Source of the DNA: Amycolatopsis keratiniphila subsp. keratiniphila
GTDB taxonomy: Bacteria; Actinomycetota; Actinomycetes; Mycobacteriales; Pseudonocardiaceae
Reading direction: 5' to 3'
Assembly: GCF_001620365.2 (NCBI RefSeq)
Contig: NZ_LQMT02000040.1
Span: 19,928 to 83,927 of the forward strand
Length of the DNA stretch: 64,000 nucleotides
In this document: piece by piece, positions 1-9,000 of the stretch
How the letters are laid out: each line of letters starts with the position of its first letter
How positions within the stretch are numbered: the stretch's first letter is position 1
The notes under the pieces: model-generated
What the model was told of the DNA's origin: nothing
Seen by the model: the letters and a program-made list of their open reading frames with translations, nothing else
The model's database searches: none
Position numbers and translations under genes: made by a program

Positions 1-876
1 CTGGGCCGCATCGGCTGGTGGATCGAGTCGAGGCTGGCACCGTGGCTGTTCCGCCACTGCCGCTACGTCACGGTTTCCGAGATCACCAAGGGCGAACTGG
101 CGGGCCTCGGCATCGAGGGCTCACGGATCACCGTGGTACCCAACGGATTGGACACTCCCCCGCGCGGCAAGGCCGTGCGGGAGACCGAACCGACGCTGGT
201 CGCGGTCAGCAGGCTGGTGCCGCACAAGCGGATCGAGCACGCGATCGACGTCGTCGCCGAACTGTCCCGGCGCTGGCCGACGCTGAAGCTGGAGGTCGTG
301 GGACAGGGTCCGTGGGAAGAGGTCTTGCGCGAGCACGCCCGCGACAGGGGCGTCGAGGACCGGGTGCGGCTGCACGGCTGGGTGGACGAAGACGAGAAAC
401 ACGAAATTCTGGAACGGTCATGGCTGCATCTGTGCCCTTCGGTCAAGGAGGGCTGGGGCATCGTCATCATGGAGGCCGCTGCGCACGGTGTGCCGTCGGT
501 GGCCTACCGGGCGGCGGGCGGGGTCGCCGAGTCCATTGTGGAGGGCAAGACCGGACTGCTGGCCGACGACTTCGCCGATTTCACCGCGCAGGTCGACGGG
601 CTGCTCGCCGACCGGGCGCGGCGGACCGAAATGGGCCGGGCCGGGGTCACGTGGGCCGGTCTGTTCGACTGGGAGCACAGCGTGAACCGCTTCGAATCAC
701 TCGTGCGCGACGTGGCCGGGGTGGCTATTCCCCACCCGCGGGTCCTGACGCCGCAGGGCTTCCACGATCCCGTCGGCCAGGTCGGCCGTGGCGGCGTCGT
801 CGAAGTCCTTGCGGCGTGCGCGCACGGTGACGGTGCTCGTCTCGCCGACGGTCACCGCGCCGAACGCCACGCCTGA
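1..876 (+). CDS. GT4-family glycosyltransferase, 5' end cut by the window
   Basis: This is the C-terminal part of a GT-B fold, family 4 retaining glycosyltransferase; the reading frame is open from base 1. Visible motifs are VPNGLD, the donor-binding segment AVSRLVPHKRIEHAID, and the E-x7-E type region EGWGIVIMEAAAHGVPSVAY with GGVAESI after it. Such enzymes transfer a sugar from a nucleotide donor at the cytoplasmic face, often to lipids or cell-wall glycans. The recognisable domain ends near base 715. The last 50 or so codons run antisense through the 3' end of the convergent condensation-domain gene and look like read-on sequence. Acceptor and donor cannot be told from the sequence. A stop lost by mutation or a sequencing frameshift near 700-720 is an alternative. 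Confidence 0.85.
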   Translation: MGRIGWWIESRLAPWLFRHCRYVTVSEITKGELAGLGIEGSRITVVPNGLDTPPRGKAVRETEPTLVAVSRLVPHKRIEHAIDVVAELSRRWPTLKLEVVGQGPWEEVLREHARDRGVEDRVRLHGWVDEDEKHEILERSWLHLCPSVKEGWGIVIMEAAAHGVPSVAYRAAGGVAESIVEGKTGLLADDFADFTAQVDGLLADRARRTEMGRAGVTWAGLFDWEHSVNRFESLVRDVAGVAIPHPRVLTPQGFHDPVGQVGRGGVVEVLAACAHGDGARLADGHRAERHA

Positions 877-1797
877 GCGGCCGCTGGCGGCGGGATAGAA
901 CGCGATCGAGGTGACCGCGTCGGCCGCCGAAACGACGCCGAGGTTGGAAACCAGATAGGTCGAACCGAGCCTGCCCGCCAGCAGCCGGGTGCCCAGCCGG
1001 GCGATCCGGCTGCTGCGGGCGGGGAAATCGGGCTCCGGCGGCCGCGTGGCCAGCAGCGCGCCGACTTCGGCGACCGCGGGTCTCCTGCCGAGCCGCAACC
1101 GGAAAAAAGCGCTGTCGTGCACGGGTTCCGGGGCGGCTCCGCCTCGCCACGACGCGCCGACCGCGGCCACCACACGTGTGGTTTCCTCGCCGTGCCGGGC
1201 ATTCCACGTCTCGGTCAGGTCGGCGGCGGCTGCGGCGAAGGCGGAGGACCCGAACCGTGAGCGCGGGAGGGTCCTGGCGCTGAACACGTCCCCAGGCCCG
1301 CTTTCGACTCGTTCCGGGGTGATTCTCGCCGGAGGCGCGAAAAGCGCTTCAGCGAGCCGTTGGAAGGCCGAGACGAGAAAGGACCGGTCCGCCGTGCGGG
1401 CGCCGATTCCCTTGGCGGCGGACGAAATCGGGACGTCGAGCGCCAGCCCGAGGACGGCGAGCAGGCCGAGACCGTCGAGCGCGCCGTGGTGCGCGGCGAT
1501 CAGTACAACCGGTTCGTCGGTGCCGACGGCGACCCGGAGCAGCGGGGCGCCGCGTTCGTACGCCGCCTCGGCGAACCGATCGCGGACCGCCGGAAGTTCT
1601 TCGCTCCGAACGGCTTCGACGTCCGGAGCGGCGCCGAGCCACGGCCGTTCCTCGACCGCGACCGCCAGCCGCATCCGCGCCTTTTCCGGCGTCAGGGCCG
1701 AAGACAGCCTCGCTTCCAGGAGGATGCTCCAGGAAACGGTGGGGTCGCCGTAGAGCCCGACGACCCGGCCGGCGTGGTCGGAAGCGAGCTCGGACAC
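697..1797 (-). CDS. Condensation-domain-like acyltransferase
   Basis: A 366-residue protein with the diagnostic condensation/acyltransferase motif HHGALDG (H103, H104, D108), as in NRPS C domains, WS/DGAT and PapA-type acyltransferases. There are no adenylation or carrier domains, so a stand-alone acyl transfer role is inferred, perhaps onto a glycolipid or wall glycan. It starts with GTG four bases after the stop of the DUF2613 small gene, so it is probably translated from the same message as the upstream GT-C-like gene. Its last 180 bases overlap the convergent GT4 reading frame. The C-terminal half (ACL-like segment SNLGVVSAAD, then TVTVRARR) resembles the second lobe of the fold. Confidence 0.7.
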   Translation of the reverse strand: MSELASDHAGRVVGLYGDPTVSWSILLEARLSSALTPEKARMRLAVAVEERPWLGAAPDVEAVRSEELPAVRDRFAEAAYERGAPLLRVAVGTDEPVVLIAAHHGALDGLGLLAVLGLALDVPISSAAKGIGARTADRSFLVSAFQRLAEALFAPPARITPERVESGPGDVFSARTLPRSRFGSSAFAAAAADLTETWNARHGEETTRVVAAVGASWRGGAAPEPVHDSAFFRLRLGRRPAVAEVGALLATRPPEPDFPARSSRIARLGTRLLAGRLGSTYLVSNLGVVSAADAVTSIAFYPAASGRSGVAFGAVTVGETSTVTVRARRKDFDDAATADLADGIVEALRRQDPRVGNSHPGHVAHE

Positions 1798-1801
1798 CGG
1801 C

Positions 1802-1981
1802 TCAGCGGTTGCCGTAAATGACGTGCTCGGGGCTCGAGTTCGGGTTGAACTGCTCCTTGATCTTCGCCTGCACCTGGGGGGCGGCGTCCGGATCGGCGGT
1901 GTTCGTCAGCGCGTAACTCCCGCCCGCGGCCGTTGCGAGCCCGATGATGACGGCGGCGGCCGCGCCGATGAGGGTGCCCAA
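1802..1981 (-). CDS. DUF2613-type small membrane/secreted peptide
   Basis: This 59-residue gene starts with TTG behind a strong ribosome site (AAGGAG, 7 bases upstream). The product opens MGTLIGAAAAVIIGLATAAG, a single N-terminal hydrophobic helix, followed by a short polar tail ending HVIYGNR. This matches the actinobacterial DUF2613 family; the Mycobacterium member Rv0236A lies beside aftD. It sits 3 bases after the stop of the GT-C-like gene and 4 bases before the condensation-type gene, so the three are almost certainly co-translated. Function is unknown; a partner or stabiliser of wall arabinosyl/glycosyl transferases is an inference from repeated neighbourhood. Confidence 0.8.
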   Translation of the reverse strand: MGTLIGAAAAVIIGLATAAGGSYALTNTADPDAAPQVQAKIKEQFNPNSSPEHVIYGNR

Positions 1982-1984
1982 GAC

Positions 1985-3676
1985 CTACTCCTTCCGCGAC
2001 AGGGAATTCCTGCGTCGGCTCAATGTACGCACCGGTAACTTGAGGCACAACAGTGCGGCCGCGATCGACACCAGCGCTACTCCGTTTGCCAGCACCACGG
2101 GCGCCGATGATCGCGTCCCGGTCACGGCGGGCTCACCGGGAGTGCGGTAAAGCGTGAGCCAATCACCGGACCACACCGGTTTCGCGCCGGTCAGCAACCG
2201 CGGATCGACCCGCCCCGGCGTTCCGTGCTCGACGAGGATCCAGCCGATTCCCGCCGCGGACAGGTCTTCCGGCGATTTCGCCGCCCGCACTCGGTCCATT
2301 CTGGAATCCTCGCCGGAGATCTCCTCGCCGCCGACCCGCAGCGTGTCGTCGACGAGCACCGTCTTCGGGAGTGCTCGTGGCGCCGGGTCCAGCTGGGTGC
2401 GGTGGTCGTTCCAGGCGAAACTCCGGAACGTGGACAGCGGCAGCGCGACGACGTCGCCGGGCCGGTCGTCTTCGGCGAGCACCCGGTGGACGGCGTTCCA
2501 GTCGTCCGGGTAGCGCACCGCTTCGATCCTTCCCCAGCCGCCCCAGGCGAGATCGGGCATGGTGAGCAAGGGAAAGAGCGCGGCGGCAGCGACGAGCGTC
2601 CCACGCGCCGCCCCGGTCCGCAGGCGCGCGGCGGCGGCCTCGACCGCGAGCGCGAACCCGAGCGCGACCGGAAGCGCCCACCAGGCCACCCATTTCTGCG
2701 CGTCACGCAGGAGGCCCACGCCGGGAACGTGTCCCGTCGCCCAGGACAGCACGGGCTCGCCGAACGGCAGGGTCGCCAGCGCGGCGAGTACGACACCGAG
2801 AACTCCCAGCACCAGCAACGCTCTCGCCGGCGGCGTGCCCCACTTCCGCGCCAGCGGGCGGAGACCTGCCACGGCCACGGCGACCGTGACGAGGATCAGC
2901 ACCGGCGCCATCGGCGCGCCCCGGCTGCCGGGGACGACATCGCCGTTCCAGATCCCGCCGAGCCCGAGCACGCTCAGGATGGCCGGGCCCCAGCTTTCCG
3001 CGCGGGCGCTGAACGCGGCCACCCCGGCGGGATCGGACAGCGTTCCGCCTTCGTGCAGGAGCGTCGGGACGAGCCACGGCAGGTTGAGCACCACGGCGAG
3101 ACCGAGGGTGTGGCCGAGTTTCCGCGGTCCGGCCAGGGCGATCGCGGTGAGGGCGGCCAGCACTCCGCCGGGCGGGGTGAGCATCGCGGGGGCACAGGCG
3201 AGGATCAGCCGCGCGAGCGCCCTCGGTTCGTTCCGGCGCAACGAAAGCGCGGCGCGCACGATCCACGGGAGGCAGGCGTAGGTGAGCAGGAGCGGCCAAT
3301 GCCCGATGAACAACCGCTCCGCGAAGTAGGCCGTCCACGCGTAACCGGTGGCGGCGACGATCCGCGTACCGAGTTGCTCCGTCGGGACCAGCCGCGCTGC
3401 GCCGTATGCCGCCACGAACAATGAAAGCAGCAGAATGATTTTCTGGACGATGTCGCCGGGAACGACGGCGGTCGCGAGCGCGATCACGGCGTCGGCGGGG
3501 ACCGATCGCGACAGCGCGGAACCGAGCCCGACCGCGTCCGGGATCAGCGACTGACGCTGGGCGAACACCATGTCGTAGCTCAAGACGAAGCCGCGTCCGA
3601 GCACGGGCAGGAACACCAGCAGCGCCAGCCCCGCCGACACCGCGGCCAGGGCGAGACGTTCGCGCCGTGCGTCCAA
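1985..3676 (-). CDS. Polytopic GT-C-like membrane glycosyltransferase
   Basis: About 563 residues with 10 or more predicted membrane helices and a periplasmic-type C-terminal third. The first extracytoplasmic loop carries an acidic residue (LSYDMVF) where GT-C enzymes place the catalytic Asp, and the overall layout resembles AftD/EmbC-related arabinofuranosyl- or mannosyl-transferases that use polyprenyl-phosphate sugars. The start chosen is TTG preceded by AAGGGAAGGG; no ATG or GTG fits before the first helix. It heads a coupled set with the DUF2613 peptide and the acyltransferase, and is divergent from the flippase gene. Substrate is not visible; another polytopic envelope protein such as a YfhO-like enzyme is possible. 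Confidence 0.65.
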   Translation of the reverse strand: MDARRERLALAAVSAGLALLVFLPVLGRGFVLSYDMVFAQRQSLIPDAVGLGSALSRSVPADAVIALATAVVPGDIVQKIILLLSLFVAAYGAARLVPTEQLGTRIVAATGYAWTAYFAERLFIGHWPLLLTYACLPWIVRAALSLRRNEPRALARLILACAPAMLTPPGGVLAALTAIALAGPRKLGHTLGLAVVLNLPWLVPTLLHEGGTLSDPAGVAAFSARAESWGPAILSVLGLGGIWNGDVVPGSRGAPMAPVLILVTVAVAVAGLRPLARKWGTPPARALLVLGVLGVVLAALATLPFGEPVLSWATGHVPGVGLLRDAQKWVAWWALPVALGFALAVEAAAARLRTGAARGTLVAAAALFPLLTMPDLAWGGWGRIEAVRYPDDWNAVHRVLAEDDRPGDVVALPLSTFRSFAWNDHRTQLDPAPRALPKTVLVDDTLRVGGEEISGEDSRMDRVRAAKSPEDLSAAGIGWILVEHGTPGRVDPRLLTGAKPVWSGDWLTLYRTPGEPAVTGTRSSAPVVLANGVALVSIAAALLCLKLPVRTLSRRRNSLSRKE

Positions 3677-3733
3677 GTGCCCTTCCCTTTCCGCCTCGTT
3701 CGCGGTTATGGTCGCCGAGATTACTCGCCGGTA

Positions 3734-4945
3734 ATGGGAGCTCTGTTGAGCGTAGACGTCGAGGTCGGCCAGACCAGGACCGACAAGCGTGTCGCGGCGA
3801 TCCTCGTCTCGCTCGCGCTGGCCGCGAACAACGCCGGCGCCTACGCGCTGAGCATCGTCGCAGCCAGGCTGCTCGCGCCGAGCGCGTTCGGCGAGCTGAG
3901 TTCGCTGCTGGCGGTGCTGGTGATCGGCGTCGTGCCCGCGATGGGGTTGCAGACCGTGGTCGCGCTGCGGGTGGCCCGCAAACCACAAGACAGCGGGACA
4001 CTGCTCGCGCTCGGCCTCACGACGAGCGCCATCGTCGCGACCATCGGGCTGATCCTGGCGCCGGTGCTGGTCTTCGTGCTGCACCTGGACTCGGTGGTGC
4101 CCGCGCTGCTGCTCGCCGTCACACTCGGGCCGCTCACGCTGCTCGGCCTCTTCCACGGCCTGCTGCAGGGCAGCGGCCGGTTCGCGCTGCTGGCCGGGCT
4201 CATGTCGCTCGAAGGCGCCGGGAAGGTCGGCGGCTCGCTGGTCGGCCTGCTGATCGGCGGTGACGCCACCGGCGCCCTGGCAGGCACCGCGATCGGCTCG
4301 TACCTGGTGATCTTCTGCGGCTGGGTCCTCTGTGGACGGCCGCGGCCCCGCAAGGCGGGCTGGCACGCGGGCGAGGTCCTGCACGCGGCTCAAGCGATGC
4401 TGGCGCTGGTCCTGCTGGTGAATCTCGACCTCGTGCTGGCACGCCACACCCTCCCCGCCGGGGAAGCAGGTGAATACGCGCTCGGCGCGATCGTCACGAA
4501 GATCGCCTACTGGCTCCCCCAAGCCGTCGGTGTCCTGGTGCTGCCCCGTTTCGCGAACGGCGACGACCGGCGCCGCATCCTGCCCGCCGCCCTGACCGTC
4601 TGCGCTGCACTGGACGCCTTCGTGCTGTTGGTTTCTTTCGCTTTCGGGTCGCGCCTGCTCGCGTTCATCGGCGGCTCCGGCTACGCCGCCAGCACCATGC
4701 CGGTCTGGCCGTTCGCCCTCGCCGGCTCGATGCTCGCGCTGGTGCAGATCCTGCTGTTCTCGCGCCTCGCCGCCGGTGACCGGCGGGTGACCTTGCTGAT
4801 GTGGACGACCGTGGTGGTGGAGACGGTGCTGGTGACGACTTGGCTGCACTCTTCGGCCGCTCAGGTGGTGACCGTCGCTGCTTGCTGTGCCGGGGGTTTG
4901 GCGCTTTCCGGGGCTTTGCTGGAGCTGCGGTCGCGACGGCGGTGA
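3734..4945 (+). CDS. Polysaccharide/lipid-linked glycan flippase (MOP superfamily)
   Basis: A 403-residue protein with about 12 to 14 hydrophobic helices and the MOP-superfamily opening pattern (AANNAGAYALSIVAARLLAPSAFGELSSL), as in Wzx and MurJ-like flippases. These export undecaprenyl- or decaprenyl-linked sugars across the membrane. ATG at 3734 has no ribosome site; a TTG at 3746 follows GGGAG and may be the real start. The gene is divergent from the GT-C-like gene and is followed within 6 bases by a hairpin terminator. Context suggests export of a glycan intermediate made by the neighbouring transferases; the cargo is unknown. Confidence 0.75.
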   Translation: MGALLSVDVEVGQTRTDKRVAAILVSLALAANNAGAYALSIVAARLLAPSAFGELSSLLAVLVIGVVPAMGLQTVVALRVARKPQDSGTLLALGLTTSAIVATIGLILAPVLVFVLHLDSVVPALLLAVTLGPLTLLGLFHGLLQGSGRFALLAGLMSLEGAGKVGGSLVGLLIGGDATGALAGTAIGSYLVIFCGWVLCGRPRPRKAGWHAGEVLHAAQAMLALVLLVNLDLVLARHTLPAGEAGEYALGAIVTKIAYWLPQAVGVLVLPRFANGDDRRRILPAALTVCAALDAFVLLVSFAFGSRLLAFIGGSGYAASTMPVWPFALAGSMLALVQILLFSRLAAGDRRVTLLMWTTVVVETVLVTTWLHSSAAQVVTVAACCAGGLALSGALLELRSRRR

Positions 4946-4950
4946 GGCGG

Positions 4951-4997
4951 GACTGTGTGGATTTTGGGACGTCAGATGTCCAGAAATCCACACAGTC
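4951..4997. terminator. Hairpin after flippase gene (conserved-loop class)
   Basis: A perfect 14-bp outer stem (GACTGTGTGGATTT at 4951-4964 against 4984-4997) continues into an inner GGAC/GTCC stem closing the 7-base loop GTCAGAT. There is no U-tract. It starts 6 bases after the flippase stop codon, which suggests an I-shaped actinobacterial terminator. The loop and closing pairs match those of other hairpins in this window. Confidence 0.7.
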
Positions 4998-5066
4998 ACG
5001 CATGAAAGGCCCAGTCACGACGCCAAGCCGCCCGGTTCTGTCGTTGATCGGCTCCAAGCTGTTCGA

Positions 5067-6008
5067 GTGCGTAGAGGAGATTGGGCACGCCACCCCTTGA
5101 TCACCAACGGCCCGAAAGTGATCACGGCGAAACAGCTCGAAGCCATCGGCATGCCGCGCCGGACGATCTCGCGAAGGTGCGAGCCCGGCGGGCAGTGGCG
5201 AATGCTGCTGCCCGGCGTCGTGCTGCTCCAGAACGGCGAGGCCACCGACGAGCACAAGATCCACGCCGCGCTCCTGCATTCCGGGCCCGGCTCGATCCTG
5301 ACCGGCGTACGCGCGTTGGATCGCTACGGGCTGCGCAACCTCCCGCACACCGACGAGGTCCACATGCTCATTCCCGCGAACCGCTCGGCAGCGGACTGCG
5401 GGTTCGTCCACATCGAACGGTCTCGACGTCTCCCGAAGCCCAGACCTCGGTCCGGAGTCCCGACGGCTCCAGTACCCCGCGCGGTGATCGACGCGGCGCG
5501 AAGGACACCGCACAAGGACGCGATCACGGCGATGATGGCCGAATCCGTCCAGCGAGGTTTCTGCCTGCCGCAATCCCTCGCCGACGAACTCGACGCAGGC
5601 CGCCGGGCGAGTAAGGAACCCCTGCGAGGCGCTCTCCTCCCGATCCTGGGCGGCGCGCGGTCGGTCGCCGAAGCCGACGCCTGGCGCCTCTGGCAGCGAT
5701 CGGACCTGCCCGAGTGCCGCTGGAACGTCAAGCTCTTCGGCGCGGACGGCACCTACATCGCGCAGCCCGACGGCTGGTGTGACGAACTGGGCTTCGCCTG
5801 GGAAATCGATTCCCTCGGGCATCACGCGGGAGACACGGGGTTTCGCGACACCCTCGCCCGCAACGCCCGTTATGCCGCGGCCGGGATCGTCGTCGTCCAG
5901 ACATTGCCATCAAGGCTGCGTTCGGAGCCCGACAGAGTTGTAGCCGAGCTCCGGGCGGCGCTGGACAGCGCTCGCCTACGACCGCGGCCCGACGTCCGGC
6001 TCGGCTGA
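5067..6008 (+). CDS. Orphan AbiEi-like wHTH / DUF559-Vsr-like nuclease-fold protein (copy 1)
   Basis: A 313-residue protein with an N-terminal winged-helix-like part (VITAKQLEAIGMPRRTISRRC), a middle region typical of AbiEi-antitoxin-like proteins, and a C-terminal segment with an ExD pattern (FAWEIDSLGHH) followed by RNARYAAAGIVVVQTLPSRL, as in DUF559/Vsr-type restriction-fold domains. A paralogue lies at 51478-52422 on the other strand; it begins with the same M-(R/K)-x-G-(D/E)-WA pattern and has almost the same length, which supports the GTG start at 5067 over the downstream TTG 5097 and GTG 5118. No AbiEii-like toxin gene is adjacent. It overlaps the convergent aftD end by 33 bases. Function is unknown. 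Confidence 0.6.
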   Translation: MRRGDWARHPLITNGPKVITAKQLEAIGMPRRTISRRCEPGGQWRMLLPGVVLLQNGEATDEHKIHAALLHSGPGSILTGVRALDRYGLRNLPHTDEVHMLIPANRSAADCGFVHIERSRRLPKPRPRSGVPTAPVPRAVIDAARRTPHKDAITAMMAESVQRGFCLPQSLADELDAGRRASKEPLRGALLPILGGARSVAEADAWRLWQRSDLPECRWNVKLFGADGTYIAQPDGWCDELGFAWEIDSLGHHAGDTGFRDTLARNARYAAAGIVVVQTLPSRLRSEPDRVVAELRAALDSARLRPRPDVRLG

Positions 6009-9000
6009 GCGGCCGGCGAACCAAGGCACACACATCGCCACCATCGCCGCCGCGGCCAGCAGCAGCGAAGCCTGCGTCACCGGCCCATAGGCCCACTCCT
6101 GCCCATGCCCCAGCAGCCGCCCCACCACAGCGACGAGCGTTCCCACGACCATCCCACCGAAGGCGAGGTATCGCGGCGCGCGTTCGCTGAACTGGCGGGC
6201 CAGCAGGACGGCGATCAGCAGCACGATCGGCAGCATCCCGCCCAGTACGGCCAGCAGTCCGATCAGGACCACCGGCACCACCGGCCCGGAACCGGCTTCC
6301 ACCGAAATACGACGACGGCGGACCGGCCACAGCGCCCCGGCCAGCACCAGCAGGATCGCGACCGCCCCGATCAGCAGGCCTGAGCGGTACTTCCAGTCCG
6401 GCGTGAACTCGAGTTGCACGACACCACCGGAGCCCGCGGGCAGGATCCACGCCTGCTGCCAGCCGTCGACGCGCGTCTTCACCAGCGGAGTTCCGTTCAG
6501 CGAGGCGGTCCAGCCCGCGTTCGCGTTCTCCGGAACGGCCAAAATGGACTCGCCGCCGCCCGCCACGGTGACCGATCGGGACGTCGCGTCCCACGAGTCC
6601 ACGGTGACGGCGCGATGCGTGGCGGGCGAAACGGCCCGGCCCGCCGGTTTGAGCCAGAGGTCTTGGACCACGAAGGACTCGGAACGGTCGGTCCGCAGTT
6701 CGTGCCCGCCGGCCGCCAGGTCCACGCCGCCCGCCGAATCGGGACACGCGGACAACGTCAGCGGCCGGTGCGCGACGAAGTCGGCGAGCGTGCCGCGCAC
6801 GGAGGTGTCGTAGTCGAAGCCGTCCAGGCGGACGTTCGGGCCCGATCCGCAGGGCAGGGCGAATTCCGCGGCCGGGGCGGGAAGTTCCGCGCCGGTCAGG
6901 GAAAGGCTCCCGATTCCGAGCGAGTGCCGGGTCCGCTGGTCGTCGTCGAGGCCGGCGAACGCGATCTTCAGCTGCGAGGTCTCCAACGGCGGAAAAGTCG
7001 CCGCGCCGGAGGCGTCGAGTTCGACGGAACGGCTCGACGTCGGAGTCGTCAGTTCCAACCGCGCTGGGGCACGCGAGTCGGCGACACGGATCCCGGAGAT
7101 CGTCTGCGGTTTCGCCCAGTCCAGGGTCATCGTCGGCCGCAGATCCGTGACGTCGGGCTGCCAGGCGGTCACGGGATTCCCGTCCACCGCGGCGAACGCG
7201 CTCGCGGACGGATCCCCGCCCAGTTGCGACGTCGCCGAAACCTGCAAGCCCGGAAGCGCCACCGGGACCCGTCCACCGCCCGCCGGCAGCACGGTGCCGC
7301 CGAACTCGTAGGTACTCTGCGACGTCGTCGAGAACAGCCGCCGGATCCCGGCCGGTTCCTCGCCGTCACGGCCCGCGTTGGCGTCACAGCGGCCGGACAC
7401 GCACGCGTACCTCGGCTGCGACCCTCGGGTGAACGCGAATCCCGGAGCCGTACCCGCCCCGAGATCGGCGGGGACTTCCAGCGCACGCTGCGGTTCCACG
7501 CCGGGGATCTTCAGCTCCGAGATCCCGACGTTCCCGTCCTGCCTGCCGACCACGAGCGACAGCAACGTGATCCGCACCTTGCGCGTCACCCCTTCCGGCA
7601 CCGGATAGGTGTGCGCCCCCGCACCGCGGACGACCTGGTGATCGACGGAACCGTTGTCCGTGGTGATCCGGATCCTGGTCGGCGGCCAGCCGACGCGGAT
7701 GTCGTCGACCATCGCGAGATCGACCGAGTTCACCAGCCGCGGGGTGTCGAGCTCGACTTCGAGCCACTCCCCGATCGGCCCCGTGAAGCTCGACGAATGC
7801 CAGGCGGTGCGCGGATCCCCGTCCAGCGCGGCGAACGGCTGATGGCTCGGATCCGAGCCGCCGAAGGCGTCCGCGAACGAAGCCGCCGTCGACGCGGTGA
7901 CCGAGCGGATCCCCCGGTACGCGGCCACGGTCTGGTGCTGCTCACCAGGAAACGGCAGGACGTCCAGCGCGGCTCGTTGCTGGCGCGGGGATTCCCCGGC
8001 GGTCAGCGTCTGGCTCAGGTTGTCCCGCACCCCGCCGACGTTGCGTTCGGCGCGGCGCAGCCCGTCGGTGACCAGCCTCGGCCCCGTCGGCGAACCGCCG
8101 TCCCCGGTCAGCACCGTCGGCGTACCCGGGTCGAGCTGGCCGGAGTTCATCAGCGGCAACAGGTTCTCCGGGCCACCGCTCACCGTCGGGACGTCCTTCG
8201 TGGACGTCGCGGTGACGAGCGGCACCGGCCGTTTCACCTCGAAGACCTCCAGCGGCCCGAACTGGGCCGACTTCTCGATCCCCGGCGATCCGGCCAGCCC
8301 GGCGCGCAACGTCGTGAAGTCGGGCGCGCCGACCTTGGCGCGGTCGACGTCGCCGCGCAGCAGCAGGAACCGGTAGCCCGACCGCGCGAGCAGCGCCGCG
8401 AGCCCGGGATCCCCTCTGCCGTCGGCCAGGGCCGCGTCGACCGAGTCCATCAGGCGGGTGTTGCCCTCCGAGCCCAACGGCACCTGGTTGCGCACCGCCC
8501 ACGGGCTGTCAGCGATGGCCTGCGCCGGTTCGTCCACCGTGCGACCCCAGTCGTACTCGCCGAACCCGGTCGCGGGCAGCAGCAGCGTGCGCGCCGTCGC
8601 GTCGGTCTTGGCGACGTAGCCCATCGCGTCGTACCAATATCCCGGCACCTCGTCCCAGCCAGGCCCCGGCCGCAGCGTCAGCAGCCACACCGGCGCGGCC
8701 ATCACCACGACCAGCAGGGCACCCAGCGCGGGCCGCAGATTTCGCCGCAGCGCGGGCGCGGCGCTGGTGATGCCGTGGACGAACGCCAGCATCAACGGCA
8801 GCCGCAGCACCGGTTCGAACTTGTGCACGTTCCGCAGCGGCGCGAGCGGGCCGTCGAGCAGATGCCGCACGGGTTCCGCCAGCGGGCTGTCGAGCGTCCC
8901 GACGTAGCCGACGGTCAGCAGCGTCAACCCGGTCAGCACGCCGAGCACCAGGAACCGCCGTTCGGGCAGCCCACGCCGCGCGAGACCGAACAACCCGACC

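Noticed and set aside
3677..4999. Upstream 440-residue extension of the GT-C-like gene, which would make it 1004 residues
   Set aside because: The extension is antisense to the flippase gene and has Gln/Arg/His-rich shadow composition; a TTG with AAGGGAAGGG gives a sensible start at 3676.
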